Shown in pieces: positions 9,912-25,248 of a DNA stretch of 64,000 nucleotides. The translations under genes and the position numbers were made by a program. The DNA comes from Epiperipatus broadwayi (taxonomy: Eukaryota > Onychophora > Udeonychophora > Euonychophora > Peripatidae): positions 312,001 to 376,000 of the forward strand of contig JAQFVV010000451.1 of assembly GCA_028023455.1 (NCBI GenBank). The letters are read 5' to 3'. Under the pieces are notes generated by a model. It saw only the letters and a program-made list of their open reading frames with translations, was not told where the DNA came from and ran no database searches. The number at the start of each line of letters is the position of its first letter. Within the stretch, counting starts at the first letter, position 1.

Positions 9912-12900
9912 AACTTTCTTTTTCCTTTTGTTTATTATTTGGTGTCAGACAATTCTTTTTGAACTTTTTACTTAGATAACCCTACATAATTATTTATTCA
10001 AACTACCAGATTATTGTTAGTATATCCAACTTATATGCTCACAATACAGATAAGGACTTTGTTTTTTTCTTCAGACAGTTGGCCCATTGCCTACTGCTAC
10101 TATTGATTGGTAAATGGGTGTCTACCTATTCTTCATTTGAGGGTAAAGCTTTCAGATTAATCTGGATTTATTAGATTTATACAGTGATTGTAATAGCAAA
10201 ACTCATTCTTAAGCACTGTTGGAAAAGATGCCACCAGCCTATATTTATCTGTTATATATATTTATTTATACCATTAGTTATTAATTTTATAAAAACTATA
10301 CAATATTGATCATTAAATGAGTGTTTAGTTACTATTAGCTAGAGATGAAGATGTTAGGTTAATCTTTCTTGATAATTTTACTATACTGAAAGTGACATAC
10401 TTCTATGGCATTGAATCAGTGTCTTACCTTTATCCTCTTTACATATTCATTTATATTACTAGCAATTAATTTCATATATCAATATCAATTAGTAAATGAT
10501 TATTACATCAACATTTTTGATTAATCTGGCTTGACACTGTTTCGTTTGCAATTTTGGTTTGACACTGTTATGTCTGTAATTTTACGTTAATTGCTTACGT
10601 TTACCTTTTATACTTTTTTTTTTTTTAAATATTACTAGCTATTAATTCAGTGTAGTGAAATGTAAAATTAATCTATGCAAAACTGCAGTATACACACTAC
10701 AATTTTATAAGTAAACAACTTTTTAAAAATTCTCAGGCCACTAATTAGTTTGCAAAAAAATAAATAAAATTGTAAATTAAAAATAATAGCCATTAAAATA
10801 ATTACCATAGGCATTGTTAGCATAATTAGCTTCTAACCAATCATCAGAAATTACATTTGTAAAAATTGAATAAAAACAGTTTGAGAACTATTTCTTTATT
10901 TCATTTTCTGCAACTAATTATTATTGTAACTAACAAAAGAATACAGCATTTTTCTTTTAATTAAAAAGTTTTGCTGCAAATTTATTATTATTATTTTTAT
11001 AAATATTTTTACTTTAATAACAAAAAAAAAAAAACTTGTCTGTAATAGTAAATAAAAAAAAAATTACATAAGACTGTCAGAAGCTAAAATTAAAAAACAA
11101 AACAATATATATATATAAAGTTTTTAAAACATAAAAGTAAATTATAGATATATGTTGTACTATTTACATCATTTAGTTGGGGAACTACATATTACCAAGC
11201 TGTATAGGATACGTTACACCCTCTTTTTATACACATTTTAAACAAAAATAATAATTTTCTACATTTTTTCATGAATTTCCATAACGACTTACCGTACTAC
11301 TTTTATAGTTATTTATGTTTACAAAAAATGTAACTAAGGAACACTGTAGTTAGGTACCTTTTAATCTTCATCCTCAAAACCCGGAAATTTCATCTCCAGA
11401 GTTAATTAAATGAAGAATCACTTGAAATCTCTTCTTCAGAAACAGTCTGCATATAACAAATCAGTCTCTGCGGGTTACTAATTCCACATTTCTTAAATGA
11501 CTTCACAAATGTCTCATGTTTCACAGAATCACATAAATATTTTGACCCATTCAGAAATCTGCAAAATGCTAGACTTCTTCATTCTTCCTGATGGTGTCAC
11601 TTCAAAATCTGTAGACTGCATCCAACTGTTCCATTTTTCCTTTAAAAATTCTTTAAATGATTTGTTAATGCAGACATACTTGAAATTACAGTTGAGTTTT
11701 CAGTTGATTGATTTTATTTTTCACAGCTTCTGTTCTGTGATTCCGTAAGTGACCCCATAATAGCAAGGCAGGTTTCTTTAATTAACAAAAAACAAATGCT
11801 TAGACCACACATAGTCTAACCACAACTTCATTCCCCCTTCATCCATCCAACCCTTAGGATGAACATACCCAAACACACCTTTAGTCAGTTTTCCCTTGGG
11901 CAACTTATTATCTTTACAGAAGAGAAAAAAAAATTATGAAAACAATTTATTCAAAACCAGTTTCACAAAAGGACAAAATGGAATAATAGAATACTTATAT
12001 ACATATGTATAATAACATAAACCCAGAGTTTTAGACTGAAAGAAATTTCAATCACAATTTTGATTACTGACGCATAGGAAACATCCTATATTTTAGGCAT
12101 ATTTTGTGGGGAAAAGTGTGTTATATGTCAGCAAATACACCAATTACAAGTAAAATTTGTTTTAAAGTTTACTGAAATGCAATCAATGTAAAAAAACAGG
12201 AGATAAAAGATTTCTATTGATAGTACCTAGATATTTTTTGGAACAAATGTTTATTTTGTCTTATTGTGATTATGACAGTAGCTAATCAAATATTTATTGT
12301 TGCATGGCTGTGATATATAAAATAAAAAAATGTAAAATTAAGGAGGCAATGATATCTAGGAATAGAAATGGTTTAATGAATAGACAATCAGCTAATATAA
12401 AAACAACAGAATTGTGGGAAATTTGAATGGATTGAATGATGGGTAATGCAAGTTTTTATTTTCTATACATTTGTATTAATGGTTGATAAAGATTGTCAGT
12501 GAAACAATTGAAAGTACTTCTGGTAAAGAATATATTATTTAATTTTGAATACTGTATTAAATAAATTTGTTTGAGTTATTATTATGATTTAAAAATGCAG
12601 ACATTTAATGGTTATATATATATTGTAACCAATTGGATTCCATATACACAAATATACATATATATAAAGTTGAAAGGAAAACTAGAAATAACCATAGACA
12701 AAAATTATAGTAAATATTTTCTACATTTATTGAAATAAATAAATAATAACTCTGATTTAAAATTAAAAAAATTGTTTTATAAATTAAACTTTTAAAAGGT
12801 CTGAATAAATATAAATATTGTATTATTATTATTCTGATTTTGAAATGTAAAAACAACCTATTGTATTTTTGAAATTTTAATTAATTAAACAAAATTTTTA

Positions 12901-13000
12901 TCTATTAGAAATCCCCTAAGTAAGAACATGTATGTAGTTTCAAAGGGATTAGAGAGATAAAAATAAAAACTCTGTTTTTAATCAAGGTGTGTTATCACCT
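9912..13000. other. AT-rich, no gene recognised
   Basis: Homopolymer and (AT)n tracts only. The open frames at 11497-11748 and 12605-12856 are low complexity. Confidence 0.5.
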
Positions 13001-13029
13001 TAGATGAGTTTATAAAAGGGCTGATAAAA

Positions 13030-13215
13030 AATTCAGCTCCAGTCTGGATAGTGATTTTGAAAAGAACAGTTCTGCTTGCAGTTTTGTAAGAGTTGGTCAG
13101 AAGAGTTTTTAATATTTTAAGCAGTGACCAACTAGGCCAACTGCAAAGTTTGGATAATGATTTTGAAGAGAGCAGTATGTTGTTGGCTGTAGCAGAGAGT
13201 TGGCAGTCAGTTACC
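13030..13215. repeat. Diverged tandem duplication, ~107 bp offset
   Basis: The segment starting AGTCTGGATAGTGATTTTGA (13041) recurs from about 13148 as GTTTGGATAATGATTTTGAA. Both continue with 'aga/acagt..tgtt/ctg..' and end in GAGTTGG(T/C)AG. The two units are clearly related but diverged. No function is evident. Confidence 0.5.
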
Positions 13216-13734
13216 ATAAACTGATGTAGCTGAAGGCAAGATAGTAGACTGTTTTCTTTAGCAGGAGTTTGAATTCACATGGAGAAAATGACCCACTTTT
13301 TATGCTGAAATTCATAGCCTGAAATCTATCAAACCAAGACAGCTGATTGCCTAGAATAATCCTAGATAGAGCAGAGACCAACTACAAATCAAGATTTTAC
13401 ATGGATTGCATACTTTTACCTGATGATGACAACAAACATGGATTATATTTTTCTAATGGACCAAAAGAACCAGCTTGCTAAATAAATAATTATATAGATG
13501 CTGACTATCTAAAGGCAGAGAAGAACAGATAAAAATATATACAGCTGTGGTGAGTAAAGTTATATATGATAAACTTTTAAATAATTTCTTTAGTAAAATT
13601 ACATTTTGAAAGTGATGCATGAATTTGTACTTTTTATTTTATGGTGGGTGTATAGTTGAACAGGCTATCTGAAGTGCAGTGTGTTCATGATGCTCTGAAG
13701 TATAGGCTCGGCACTGTCTAGACTTAGATGTGAA

Positions 13735-14075
13735 GTCCCAGAGTAGTCCAGTGGTGAATATATATATATAGGCCTCATGAATAGGCCTGGGTCTCATGAA
13801 TAGACCTCATTTATACCCCTAAGTCTCACAGAGATGAGCAGGGTTAGCTCAATGCCTTTTAATTTTTTTTTCTGGATACTACTCTTTGAGGATGATCTGT
13901 CTGGGTACTTAGAAGGGGCAGTGCTTAAAAATGAGATATTTTCTCATGACGTCATGGAGCATTGTGGGTTTGATAGTCCATGCTTGGCTATCTACTTATC
14001 ATGGCATGGGGAGCTGCTGTTCACGTATTCACTTTTCCTACCTCACCCTGCCTACTTCATCAGCATTAACTAATC
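13735..14075 (+). other. Locally GC-richer block, no function assigned
   Basis: Composition is less AT-rich than its flanks. It contains the direct repeat AGGCCTCATGAATAG/ AGGCCTGGGTCTCATGAATAG and a CRE-like TGACGTCA at about 13947. Open frames here overlap one another and have no recognisable domain. Confidence 0.3.
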
Positions 14076-17000
14076 AAACAGAAAGACATTTTAAAAATAT
14101 ATATATTTTTTGATTCTATAAAACGATATTATCTTTCGTTTATTAAAAAAAAAAGAGAGAGAACTTTTAAATTGAAACTAATTTTATATTATATCTATAT
14201 TTTGTTTATAACAATATGTGGGAAATTTATGTTTTCAAATGGATTATGAAAAAAAATATTATTGTAAAAGTTTAAATAGGTAAAACAGTGCATATACAGA
14301 CACTCATATATGTAAAATTATAATAATTTTTTTTGTTAGTGAATATTAATTGTATATTATAAATTGCACTTCTGTACACATATATGTAAATAATGTAACA
14401 ATTTAAATTTTGAATAGTAATTATGGAAATACAAATGTAATAATTATTTTATGTTTAATTGAAATGTCTTCATATATATTATAAAAGCATCTGTGTAGGA
14501 TATATTAAGAAATAATGCAGTTAATGTAATAACTTGATTGTGTAGTAATTTGTATACTTTTCAGAATGACTTATCTATAAGACTTAAATTTTTTGTGTAA
14601 TTTATTTTATAATATCTTAATTTTTTTTGTTATTAATAAACTTATTTAATTGTTAAAATTGTATTATCATCTCTTGGTATACATAATAGAGCTTGTGTTC
14701 TCTGAGTAGATTGAATAATATGAATGGGAGTGTATTTAGTGCTTTGGGGCATCAGAGATGATCAATCATCATCCTGGTTGGCGTAAAAAGAATACTCTTT
14801 AAAGCCCATGCACTATTATTTTTTATTTTACTTTAGTCTTATTAAAAATTTAAGTTTATAATTGGCCAGTACAAGTGGCCTGAGCATTGATGATGATCAG
14901 CATGTTTTAAATGTCCCAGCATTGTTGTTTTGATTTTTGATTCTTGTGTATTCTGATGGATGAGCACTTAGTTTGTGCCTCCAAATTAATGGTTAAATAA
15001 TTGCCTAAGCTGGTAAAGGCTCAATAGTTAGCCTGGTCTATAGAAGACCATTTTCCATCCAGTCACAAGGTTGGCTGTTGATTTATATTGTTTATTGTAA
15101 TAATGTTTTATATTGTACTGATTTGTTTATTCCATATTGATATTGATTGATGGATGATTCTCTACATATTTACTTATACTTACTTGTACTTTATAATGCT
15201 GGTGGATAATTATATTTTAGTTGCTCTTCTGAGTTAGCTGGCTGATTTCTCAATGATTTCAGAGATTCTCTAATCTCATGCTCTTATAAAATACTATCTT
15301 ACTTATATACACTTTTGTAAATGATACTCTTATAATTTAATTTTACTGGGCTTGATGATGATTTCATAATTTTCCAACACCTCCTCCCATCCCATTACAA
15401 TATATATATATATATTTATAAACATATACATATTATCAAAAAGTTATTTCCTTTGATAAAGACTAAAATATATGGCCAAGCTTTAGAAATATTATTTATC
15501 TTATATCTGTGCATACAGAGCGCATATAGATATATATTAGCCTATATCTAGAGCCATCTACTGTAAGCTTGATTAATCAAGACACAAGATAATACAGTAT
15601 TTAATGTACGTCAAATGATTTACTGCAGCAGCAGTTGGTCCACAGTTGACAGATGAATCATTTCTTGTGCTCAAACTTCTTAATACTCTTTAGCAATGAA
15701 AATAATTATTATTATTATCATCATCGACAAAGGCAAAAAAAGCCAGAAAACAATCTGTTATTCACTGATTACTCACATTTTGAATAGACAGCTCTAGAGT
15801 AAGGCAAAGAGAACTGCTCATGGAAGCATGTGATGTGAGTAAGCTGACAACATATGTGAAATTGTTGGTATTTTGTAATATGTATATGAACTATGTTACG
15901 ATAATTAATATACATATATAAATGAGATATTGTTGAATATTAATTGCAAAGATTACTTTTTGATCTTATATTTTTTTCTGTAGATCTACGTTTGTTGCTT
16001 TTGTTAGTAACTATTCAGTGAAATTAATTTTTATTTTTTAGTAAAAATAAATAATTTACATTTTCGCAGGGAATATTTAAGTAACCTGAGATGACAGACA
16101 TTACCTGTTATAATGCCAGATTACTATGAATATAACTATTTGATAGTTGAATGTAGTACGCTCAGCATATTATTTATAGATAAAAAATAATTCTCTTCTT
16201 AATAGACATGGCTAACGTGTTTACATCGAATTACAATTGCTGAAAGAAATGAAATTAAATATTAAATAAGTATTGAATTGAAAAGTAAAAATAATAAATT
16301 TCAATGATGTTTAGTAACAAAGACAGCAAATGTTCATCCAGATAAAAGATACAACATTGTTAACACTATAACTTAGGTTTCAGCACAAGAGAGAAAGATT
16401 TAAAAATTGATAAAGAAATTATTAATTTTTGTAGTGCCAGCAGCAAGACCTTGTTCCTTCTTTTTCCAGTTTCCATATTTACCGCTAATAAATAAAAATT
16501 ATCGAATGGCTTTATGACTCAGGAGTTAAGTCTAATTTGATCATTGGAAGAACTGGAATCAATGCAAGGATTTAAGTTCTAGAATCAGACACTGCACCGA
16601 TACTAAACCATGCCAAGCATGTTTACCATTGATTATTAGAAATTTACCATTATTATTTTTTTAAACATGTTTTTATCAATGTCATGAGTATTAAGCCTTA
16701 TGTTGAAAGCATGTAAAATAACTAAAAAAGCATGAAAAACAACTGAAGCTAGTCAACATTAGAAGATTTCAGTTTTAATGTTACATCATAAAAATTATTA
16801 ATATGTAATCTTTTAAGTAAAGCTGAAAAAAAATCATAAGTTTATCCAACATCCTCAAATATAACCTTGAAAATATAACTATTGCTAATAAAAATAATAT
16901 GAAAAACCATTTTTATATTTTGATTTAATTAATGGTAATCCAGAAGTACTATGAATGGGAGATAAAGATGAATCTGAGAAAAGATGTCAGAACAATCATT

Positions 17001-19140
17001 TTACTTGCACAAAAAGCAAGACAATATTAAAAGCAATAAAGATGTGAGGAACTGAAAAAATTTTTTTGAAGAACGTTCAGAAACACAATATTATATGCAA
17101 TACCTGCAGTGAAAATAAAAACAAGCTTTATAAACTAAATATTTTGGGAATTGGTGGAATTGAAAAAAACAAAGATCAAAAAAAAAGGTAGAAAGAAGGT
17201 ACAGAAAACTTTTGATAAAATCAAAAATAGTTTGAAATTAAAGCTATAGGAATCAATGGCATGGCTTCGTAAATTTTGCAGAAACTGATTAGGAATCAAT
17301 AAAAGTGAAGACAAATTATACTGGTTCATTTAGAAAACCATTTAACTGCTTATAGTTTGGAAGAAACTAATTCACAACCTTAAACCAAAAAAATAGTCTT
17401 GACAACATAAAAACTATTGTATAAACTATCTTATGCCACACATAACATCATATTAAAAAATAGTAATTATCACAGACTGCACTAAAAAGAAACAATATAT
17501 ATATATATAAACTGATTTTAGAAAAGAGATATCATTAGTGGTACACGCAGGGTTAAGTAGAAAGAGTAAAGAATATACAAAGAGTCAATACGAGTAATAA
17601 ATGATATGGCATTTGATTAGAAACTATAGTTATACATAGATAAAAGTTATATGCAACCATATATATATATATATTCAACTTGCAAACTAAATATATAGCA
17701 AAAAAAAAAAAATGAATTCAAGGCTAAAAGAAATAATAACAATTTCAGATATGTTAAAAATATTAAAGTTATAACTTAAAAAATAAAGAAGACCTAAATA
17801 TACTTATTAGAAAATAGTGAACCTAGATTTCAGATAAATATGAAAAAAAAAAGTTTAACTCGGAAAGAGCAGTTGATATTAAAAGCACTAAAAGAAATAA
17901 TGAAATGGTTTATTGCTTATAGGTTCATAAAAAATTTGAGAACCGAAAGTGATAGATCTGGATTATGATCTATAGATCTTGAGCTATTGAATCTGCCACT
18001 CAAACAACCAAGCAGCATTTTAAAAACATTCACGATTTAGATGATATCAAGATTTTTCCTAATAGAATCATTAACCAATGACAAAGGATTTAGAAATCAC
18101 AAGAAACATCATAGTATGATATCTGGAAAAACTATGATAGAAAATGTTGAAAAAAATATTTAGATGTAAAAAATATAATTTACAAAACCAAGACCAGATC
18201 ATTCAAATTATATTATTTCTTATGATTCTCTATAAATGGCAAACAAAAATGGAAAAATACAAAAAGTATTGATGCTTTTGAACAATTGTACTAATGAAAA
18301 CTTTTAATCAGATTAGACCAACTTTTGCTTGAACTACAAATGAACAGATTTCTTAATTTGGTCTAATTCATTAGAAAAACATATAACACTGGAAACAAGA
18401 GGACAACTAATAATGAAATGAACATTATCATAATAATGAATGTACCATTGATAACTCTGACATCTAATAATATAAATTATTTTAATAATAAACAATTTGG
18501 TAATAAATAGATACTAATAAATCTAGCAATAATAATTCGTTTTTTAAAGTGCCCAATTGATTGTACCACCCTCACCTCTTTCTTTGTTTTTTTTTTTTTA
18601 ACTTTGCAATTGAATTCAGTCTAAAGATTAATTTTATAATATAATATACAAAAAAATTATTAAAGGTAAAATAAAATTAAATTGGCATTCTTCGATCCTT
18701 AGCCTTTTAAATTGAATGATTTTGCATATTGGAAAAATGTAATATTTCACCAATATATAATTTATCTCTCTTCCCTTATCAAACTACCACATCTTTAAAA
18801 AATCAAAAAAACCTTTATGCAGTTAGAACTTAAATATATTAAAGGAAAACTATTAATTTTAATATATATTGGATATGCAGTTATAATATATATGTCAAAA
18901 ACTAAGTTTATATAACAAAAAGCTAAAAGATAGATTAATATAATTCTATCTTTTTATAGTCACTGAGGGTTCCATAACTCAGTAGGAGATAGTTACTTCT
19001 GTTATAATTAAATATATATGCACATTACACTTTTATTTTCATATTCCTTTAATTAAAACAAGAAATTTCCCATTACATTACTGAAATTCAGTTTTCTTAG
19101 GAAAAATTTCATGTCTGCATGTTTAAGTCTGTGATTTTGT
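14076..19140. other. AT-rich, no gene recognised
   Basis: Microsatellites and A/T runs. 17900-18450 has a patchy protein-like frame with many stops, too weak to name. 16500-16580 has a faint tRNA-like block. Confidence 0.45.
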
Positions 19141-19146
19141 TCAGAT

Positions 19147-19342
19147 TTTAAAAATTAAAACAGGCTGCCAGAAGGCTTGCACATGAAATCCCCATCTAGT
19201 GCCTACTCATGAACAAACCTCCTGGCAACCATTGATTACTCTGGCTTGCATTGAGTGGCAATACTGTATGGAAAGTTTTGCCTGTTTTAATAACAGTTAA
19301 TAAGCAAGCACAAGAAATGGTGATCATGTGACTTTAAAAATT
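19147..19342. mobile_element. Foldback family B relic with tail
   Basis: Element 19157-19332 between direct repeats TTTAAAAATT (19147-19156 and 19333-19342). It shares with the 39.2, 54.5 and 59.2 kb elements the blocks CCAGAAGGCTTG, CTAGTGCCTACTCATGA, ATTGATTACTCTGG, GAGTGGCAATACTGTATGG, GTTTTGCCTGTTTTAA and the right tail AAATGGTGATCATGTGA. The left arm is truncated. The hammerhead region is lost. Confidence 0.65.
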
Positions 19343-20329
19343 GTTGAATTTTCAAGAGTTGACTAATGGCATTCTCCCTGCTTTATTATTTATATAAAAA
19401 ATATTTTATTATTAAAATAAATATATCTCTTAATGGTTATTTTTCAATATTTAATTATAATTGATAATATTACTAATCATTTAGAATTATGAAATAGAAA
19501 GTTAAAAAAAGGATTAATTTTTATTTTTATTTCACCTAATAGTTTTAGTCATATTCAGTTCCCAGGAAAGAAAAAAAAAATATAGCAAAATCATAAAAAA
19601 AAAAGTACTTTTCATCATAATTAATTCATGCATATTATTATCATTAAAAAAAGCTCAATTTATTTTGTTTATTTACATATATTTTTTTAATCAAAATTAT
19701 TTATATGCAAAACAATCATAAGGAAATTCACTTGAGTTTAATTTAATAGTAGAATTTATAATAGGGTGCCAATTTTTAGACTATATTATATCCTGGGCTA
19801 TTTAATGCAATGGTAGTCTACCATAGATTCAAAAACTAAAAGTTTAAGAATTGATTCCAGTTAAAAAAAGAAAAAGAACCAGTTGGGTCAATTTTGTGTG
19901 ATTATTATTTTGGCATTTGAATGTCCTAGACCTCCCAAGCATTCATTATATTAGAAAAAAAGAAAAAAATCTAACTACTTTCCTTCAAAAACATTCTTTT
20001 ATTGATAAAGCTAAAATATCAAATTTCTACTTCCCACTAGATTAGAACTTTTTATTTATTTATTTATATAAACTGAATCAAGTGTGATAAGAGTGTGTCA
20101 TAACCAGAATATATACTTATACATATAAGTGGCCTATTTTTAACAAGTAATGGAGAAAGAAAATAAAGTACAATAATAATAATAAAAAAATCAACATAGC
20201 AAAATACAGTGTCAGTTTTTTAAATTAATGTAAACACTAAATGTAGGACATAAAAATTGAAAAAAGTAAGTACAAAATATAAGAAAAAAATCAATGTTTA
20301 TAAAAAAAAGTTTGTAAATGTACTACTTA

Positions 20330-20430
20330 AATAATAATCATTAAAAGTCAGTCAACACTTAGACAATCCTAATATCAATAACAATCAACAATTTCAAACT
20401 GTTGTCAAGGCAACCTCCTTTTAACAATAA
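20330..20430. repeat. Foldback family C, single arm
   Basis: The stretch containing CAACACTTAGACAATCCTAA, ATCAATAACAA and CAATTTCAAACTGTTG is nearly identical to the arm of the two-armed element at 40010-40200. Only one arm is present. Confidence 0.6.
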
Positions 20431-22653
20431 ATAATGTATTACGTATAAACCAGGTAATGAATTTGCAATTTGTTCCACTTTTGAAAAAATAAAAATAAAA
20501 TAAATAAATAAATTTTAAAAAGCTATTCACATGACAATATTAAATAGAGCCATAAATAAATCAAGTTAGTATAATAATTTTTATTTGAGAACCATTCATT
20601 AATCTTGCCTTTAAGAAAAAATAAAGAAATCGGGAGGATTTCCATAAATGAGTATATAAAATTTCCACTGACTTGTCTTAACAGAAGAGCCTAACTTTAA
20701 ATTCAATATTCATTAATCCAAAGATCATTGATTCAATTCCTGTACTAGTACTGTTACTGATCAGACCAATAATACCTGAAGAACATCATTTTAAATGTGT
20801 TATGTTGTAACCTGCACACTATAACTAATGGCTAAATCTATTTGAAAAGTTTAAATAACGTTTGAATTTTTTTAAAAACATTTAATAATTAAATTAGATG
20901 ATGAAAATAGACCAATATATAATTACAAGTAAAATGCGACTATCACAAATTTTTAGACACACAGTATACAATAATATAATGCTTAAATAATAATAAAACA
21001 CACACATATGCATGTATATAATGTAGTCAAAATACATATCAAAACACAAATACATGTATTAAAGTAATTGTAATAACTATAAAAAAAAAAAAATTACTTA
21101 ACGGGGAAAAAATGTAATTTGCTTTAAGAAAAATATCCCTTGTTGCCATTTCAGTCCTAAATTGTAAATAAAATAGGATGATTTACAAAGTATTGTTATA
21201 TGGTAAGATAGATTGTGCTATTCAGCTTTTTTTTTTTTTTGAAAGTTAATAACATGTGAGATTTAAAAACAAGTTGTCAAACAAAAAAGGTTACCTTCTT
21301 TCAGAGGCCCTACCAATTACCATAACCAACAAAAAAATTGCTTTTCAAATGTGGGAATATAAATAACTTTAGTGGGGGTATATTCGGAGTCCCTTTTTTT
21401 TTTGACGTTATTCATGGCTTTTCTGCCTCAGTTTTATCATTTAGGAACTTATGAATAATGACTACAAAGTTCTTTGCTAATATAAAGACTGCAACAGTAT
21501 ACAAAATCCAATAATTGTTGGTTCCACCAATGAAAATTAGTGTAAATGACTCTTAGTTGAAACAATACTCAGTAGTCACTGAATACAAAATAATATACCT
21601 AAGGATATTTTAATATTGTTATAAATAAATATTCAGTAGTTATTAGAATAAAATTAAATAACTGGATGATTTACAACTTAGAAAATTATGTTAAATTCGA
21701 GCACTAGAAACAACAGAATTGAGCTGCAATTCAGAAACGTGTGGTTTTTAAATTTGCCACTCAACTATATAAAATATATATAAAAATATATATATAACTA
21801 TGCATTAAACCATGTAGGATATTATTAGAATGTAGAATTTAATAGTTAGCCTGTTTCTCTACTATGTATGAATTGAAGATTGAATTTAGAGCATGTAAAA
21901 CTTTGGATTTTTTTTTTTTTTCAGATTTCAAACAGAATTAGGGATTTTACTTTTATCAAATAGTCAAGCCATTCAATATTGGTAAGTAAAGTGGTATCTA
22001 ATTATTCTTATTTAGAAAACAAGAAAAACTGCTAAAAATTCTCTTCACTCTAGTAAGCAATAGTTTCTTTTTAAAGTTTTTCACATTGAGTGGATATCAT
22101 TTGGGTTATTTAATGGATAACAAAATTAGACACTACCTTCAGACATTATTAATTGAGTTTCAGTAGATTGCTCATGTAAAGACAATAATATATTTTTTAT
22201 ACCTAACTCTGAAAGATTATTTTCATAATAACTTAATTCTACATATTCTTCAATTATAAATATTAAGATTATATTATTAACATGATTTTCAAAGCAATAA
22301 TTGTTCAAAATAAGTCATTTTAATATTCCCAATATTAATATTAATCACTTTTCTTTCTTTATTTTTTTTACAATGCATTATACACTTATTTTACTATCAT
22401 AATGGTTTTGATTGCCCAGCAATCTTCAGATCTATAATAAGCATAAAGATAAATACATGAATACTTATACATATACACATAATTTCTACATATTATATAT
22501 ATTTCATATTATAAATTCTTCCCTTTAATCAACATATCTATGTATCCTACATGTTTTTTATACTCCTTTATATATATATCTACATAAATATAACTTTAAT
22601 CAATCATTTTTACATTTATATTATTTTTAATAATTAATACATTTTTTAATTAT
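20431..22653. other. AT-rich, no gene recognised
   Basis: A/T runs and microsatellites; the frame at 22126-22308 has no motif. Confidence 0.5.
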
Positions 22654-22657
22654 CTAT

Positions 22658-25248
22658 TGTAACAGTAAGAAAAGTAGAGCTGCTTTAACCTAACCTAGAG
22701 ATGCAGATAGAGAGGGTTTGGACCTCACCTACTCCTCTAGATTGCTACTAAGCGACTTACTCCTTGAACCTCTCTAGAATTTAGTCTTTAATGTATGCCC
22801 AGTGGTCAGGGAGAGAAGAGACCATGCAAAGGAATTTTTACATATATAATGATCAGATGTACATAGGCATGTCACAAAAGAAAACAATACTAAGTGGTTT
22901 TATTTATAGTGAATGAAAGATAACAGAAACTTTTATTATTCACATTAAAAGAATTCATACAATGCTTTATTAATAGGGTCGCAGGCTATTTTCACTGCAA
23001 CCGGATAGACATATACGAAAGATCCATTGATCGTAATGATAAGAACAGACAAAATTTTACATTATAATTTCATCTTTAAATATTCCAGCCAATGGAAGTG
23101 TTACGTAAAAGAAATCAAGAGAGAGAGACATGATTCATTAACTCTGTGGTTGGAGAACATAGAAATAAATAGGTGGTCAATCTCAACTAAACACTTTGGA
23201 CAGGTTTAAATCACAGCCCCACTTCTGATTTAAAAAGAATGAAAAAATGACCCAGCAGGAATTTCCAGCTATAATTGAAACATTTCTATGAGATTTTGAG
23301 AAAGATTTCCCAATAAATATAAATATACAAGACCATGCACAAAGGCGAGAGCATATAGTGGGCTGTGAGGCTCGAGACATAACAGTTACCAAGAGGTTAA
23401 CACAAGACCGGATAGCTCTCCGTCTCTAAACTAGGTTAGAGAGAAAAATGGAACCCTTTCGCTAAACGCATGACCCGGATTCAGGATCGGAGTTTTTGTT
23501 GCTTATGTCCAGTTACGTACATTGAAAGGACTGAGATCGACATAAGATCCAGAAAAATTTATTTGTTTTTCAGAAAGTCCGAATGTAGGTATGTTAACCT
23601 AAGCAAACTTGGCAAAAGAAGCTCTGTAATATATGCTGAGCGGCCCAGTAGATCACCTGAGGCACGATGCCATATAAATACGGTCAACGACCTTTAAATT
23701 TAAAAAAGAAACCCTCTGCAATATATATATATATTAAGAAAGCTCAACTATCACTGAAAATCCGCAGAAAAATAGTAACTTCCCTTTTATAAAATTCAGA
23801 TCACTAAAACAAGAGGGCGGATATTTTATTGATTTAGTTGAAGTTTAACCAACACACCCCAGAGTCAATGCTATTTAATAATTTTTAATACATATTGTCA
23901 AAATGTACTCTCTCTTAGTACTAAAATATAAATGCGAACGTTTTATTTCATGCTCTAACTTTAAATTTGTAACCCTTCATTGGCTAAAATATACAGGCAT
24001 TTGATAATGATCTTTCTTTTATATATATAATAAAAAAAACTAAGTTAAAGTTTGGAAAGTTTTATAATAGAATATCTAGCAATTTAAATCTTGATTTTAA
24101 AATAGAGTTTTGCACTTTCTATGATTTGCTTCCTTTTCTTTCCAAAACATCTATATAAAATAAGTAATTTAATTACTGGAGTATAATGGCGGAAAGTTAA
24201 ACGAAGTAATTTTCAATTAAATTTATAAAAGCTATCGCTACCATTATATATATAATAAACCCCACCCATTACGATATATATAAAAAAAAGAAAGCAATTA
24301 ATGAAATACCATTTTACAAGATATGAATACGTAGATTAAAAAAAAACATATATATAAAAAAAAAACATAAATATAGATTGAATTCACAAATTACAAAATA
24401 TTTTAATAATTTATGGAAACGTTACCGGTAACTAGATGGGTGGGTCAAAATAAGTTCATTAGATGTTTCCCACAGGTCTTCCCAGTTCTTCAAATTTGTT
24501 TTTCCATGTTTTTGAGGGCAGATTTTTACGGATACAGGGCAGACACTTTAGTTCTCTGGCTGGCTTACATGATTAGAACTCCAGCCTCAGGAATGGCTCA
24601 GGAGAGCGAAGGCAAAAGAGGTTACCCCCGCATTTTTGCAGAGCAACACATTTCTGGAATTTTATTTATATGCCGAAAAATAGAGTGCAGCTTGAAGTAA
24701 GTACAGCAAGCAAGAGTTCGCTATATTGTCTAATTTTTCAGCAAAATTTCTTCCAACAAAATTCTTAAGATTTTCTCTCTGACTTTCAGCACTGGTTACC
24801 CGCAAGCATAAGACCAAGAACAAAAGAAAAGTTCTTTATTTATATCCTTTTTCCATTATGTTTTTAATCTGCTAATTAGTAGCAAATCATGTCCGTTGTT
24901 TCAAATTTTCCTGTTATCTATTTTTTTTATCTAATTCAAAAAATGTTTTATTAATTAATTCCCTTTCTTAATGGATTCTATTTAATTAAGAAAATTTTTA
25001 TCTTATTGAATTCTTCCAACATATATTTTAAAAATAGTTGCAAATATAATTTTAACTTTCTATATTTTATTTTATTAAATCTTTTCTCTTTAACACAATT
25101 CTTTTTTTAATTTAGGCAACTATTTGAGAAAACGATAAATTTAGTTTGAAAAAGAAACATACATTCACTGTGGTTGGACTTAGGGTCTTAATTAGTCCAC
25201 AGTGAATGGTGAAGCCAGCATATATATATTTATATATGCACAGCTTCA
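22658..25248 (-). repeat. Outer element 3' LTR (left)
   Basis: 2591 bp, TGTAACAGTAAG...CACAGCTTCA in plus view. It matches 28146-29745 plus 37451-38456 with scattered substitutions and small indels. Near its right end a small hairpin pairs CATTCACTGTGG with CCACAGTGAATG (about 25163-25207). Open frames in it (for example 23470-23697 and 24413-24700) recur in the other LTR and have no recognisable domain. Confidence 0.93.

Noticed and set aside
17135-18450. Possible decayed transposon ORF
   Set aside because: Patchy readable frames with many stops; no motif could be named.
16500-20765. Faint tRNA-like blocks at 4645-4700, 16500-16580 and 20690-20765
   Set aside because: B-box-like strings only; too diverged to define ends or to call as SINEs.
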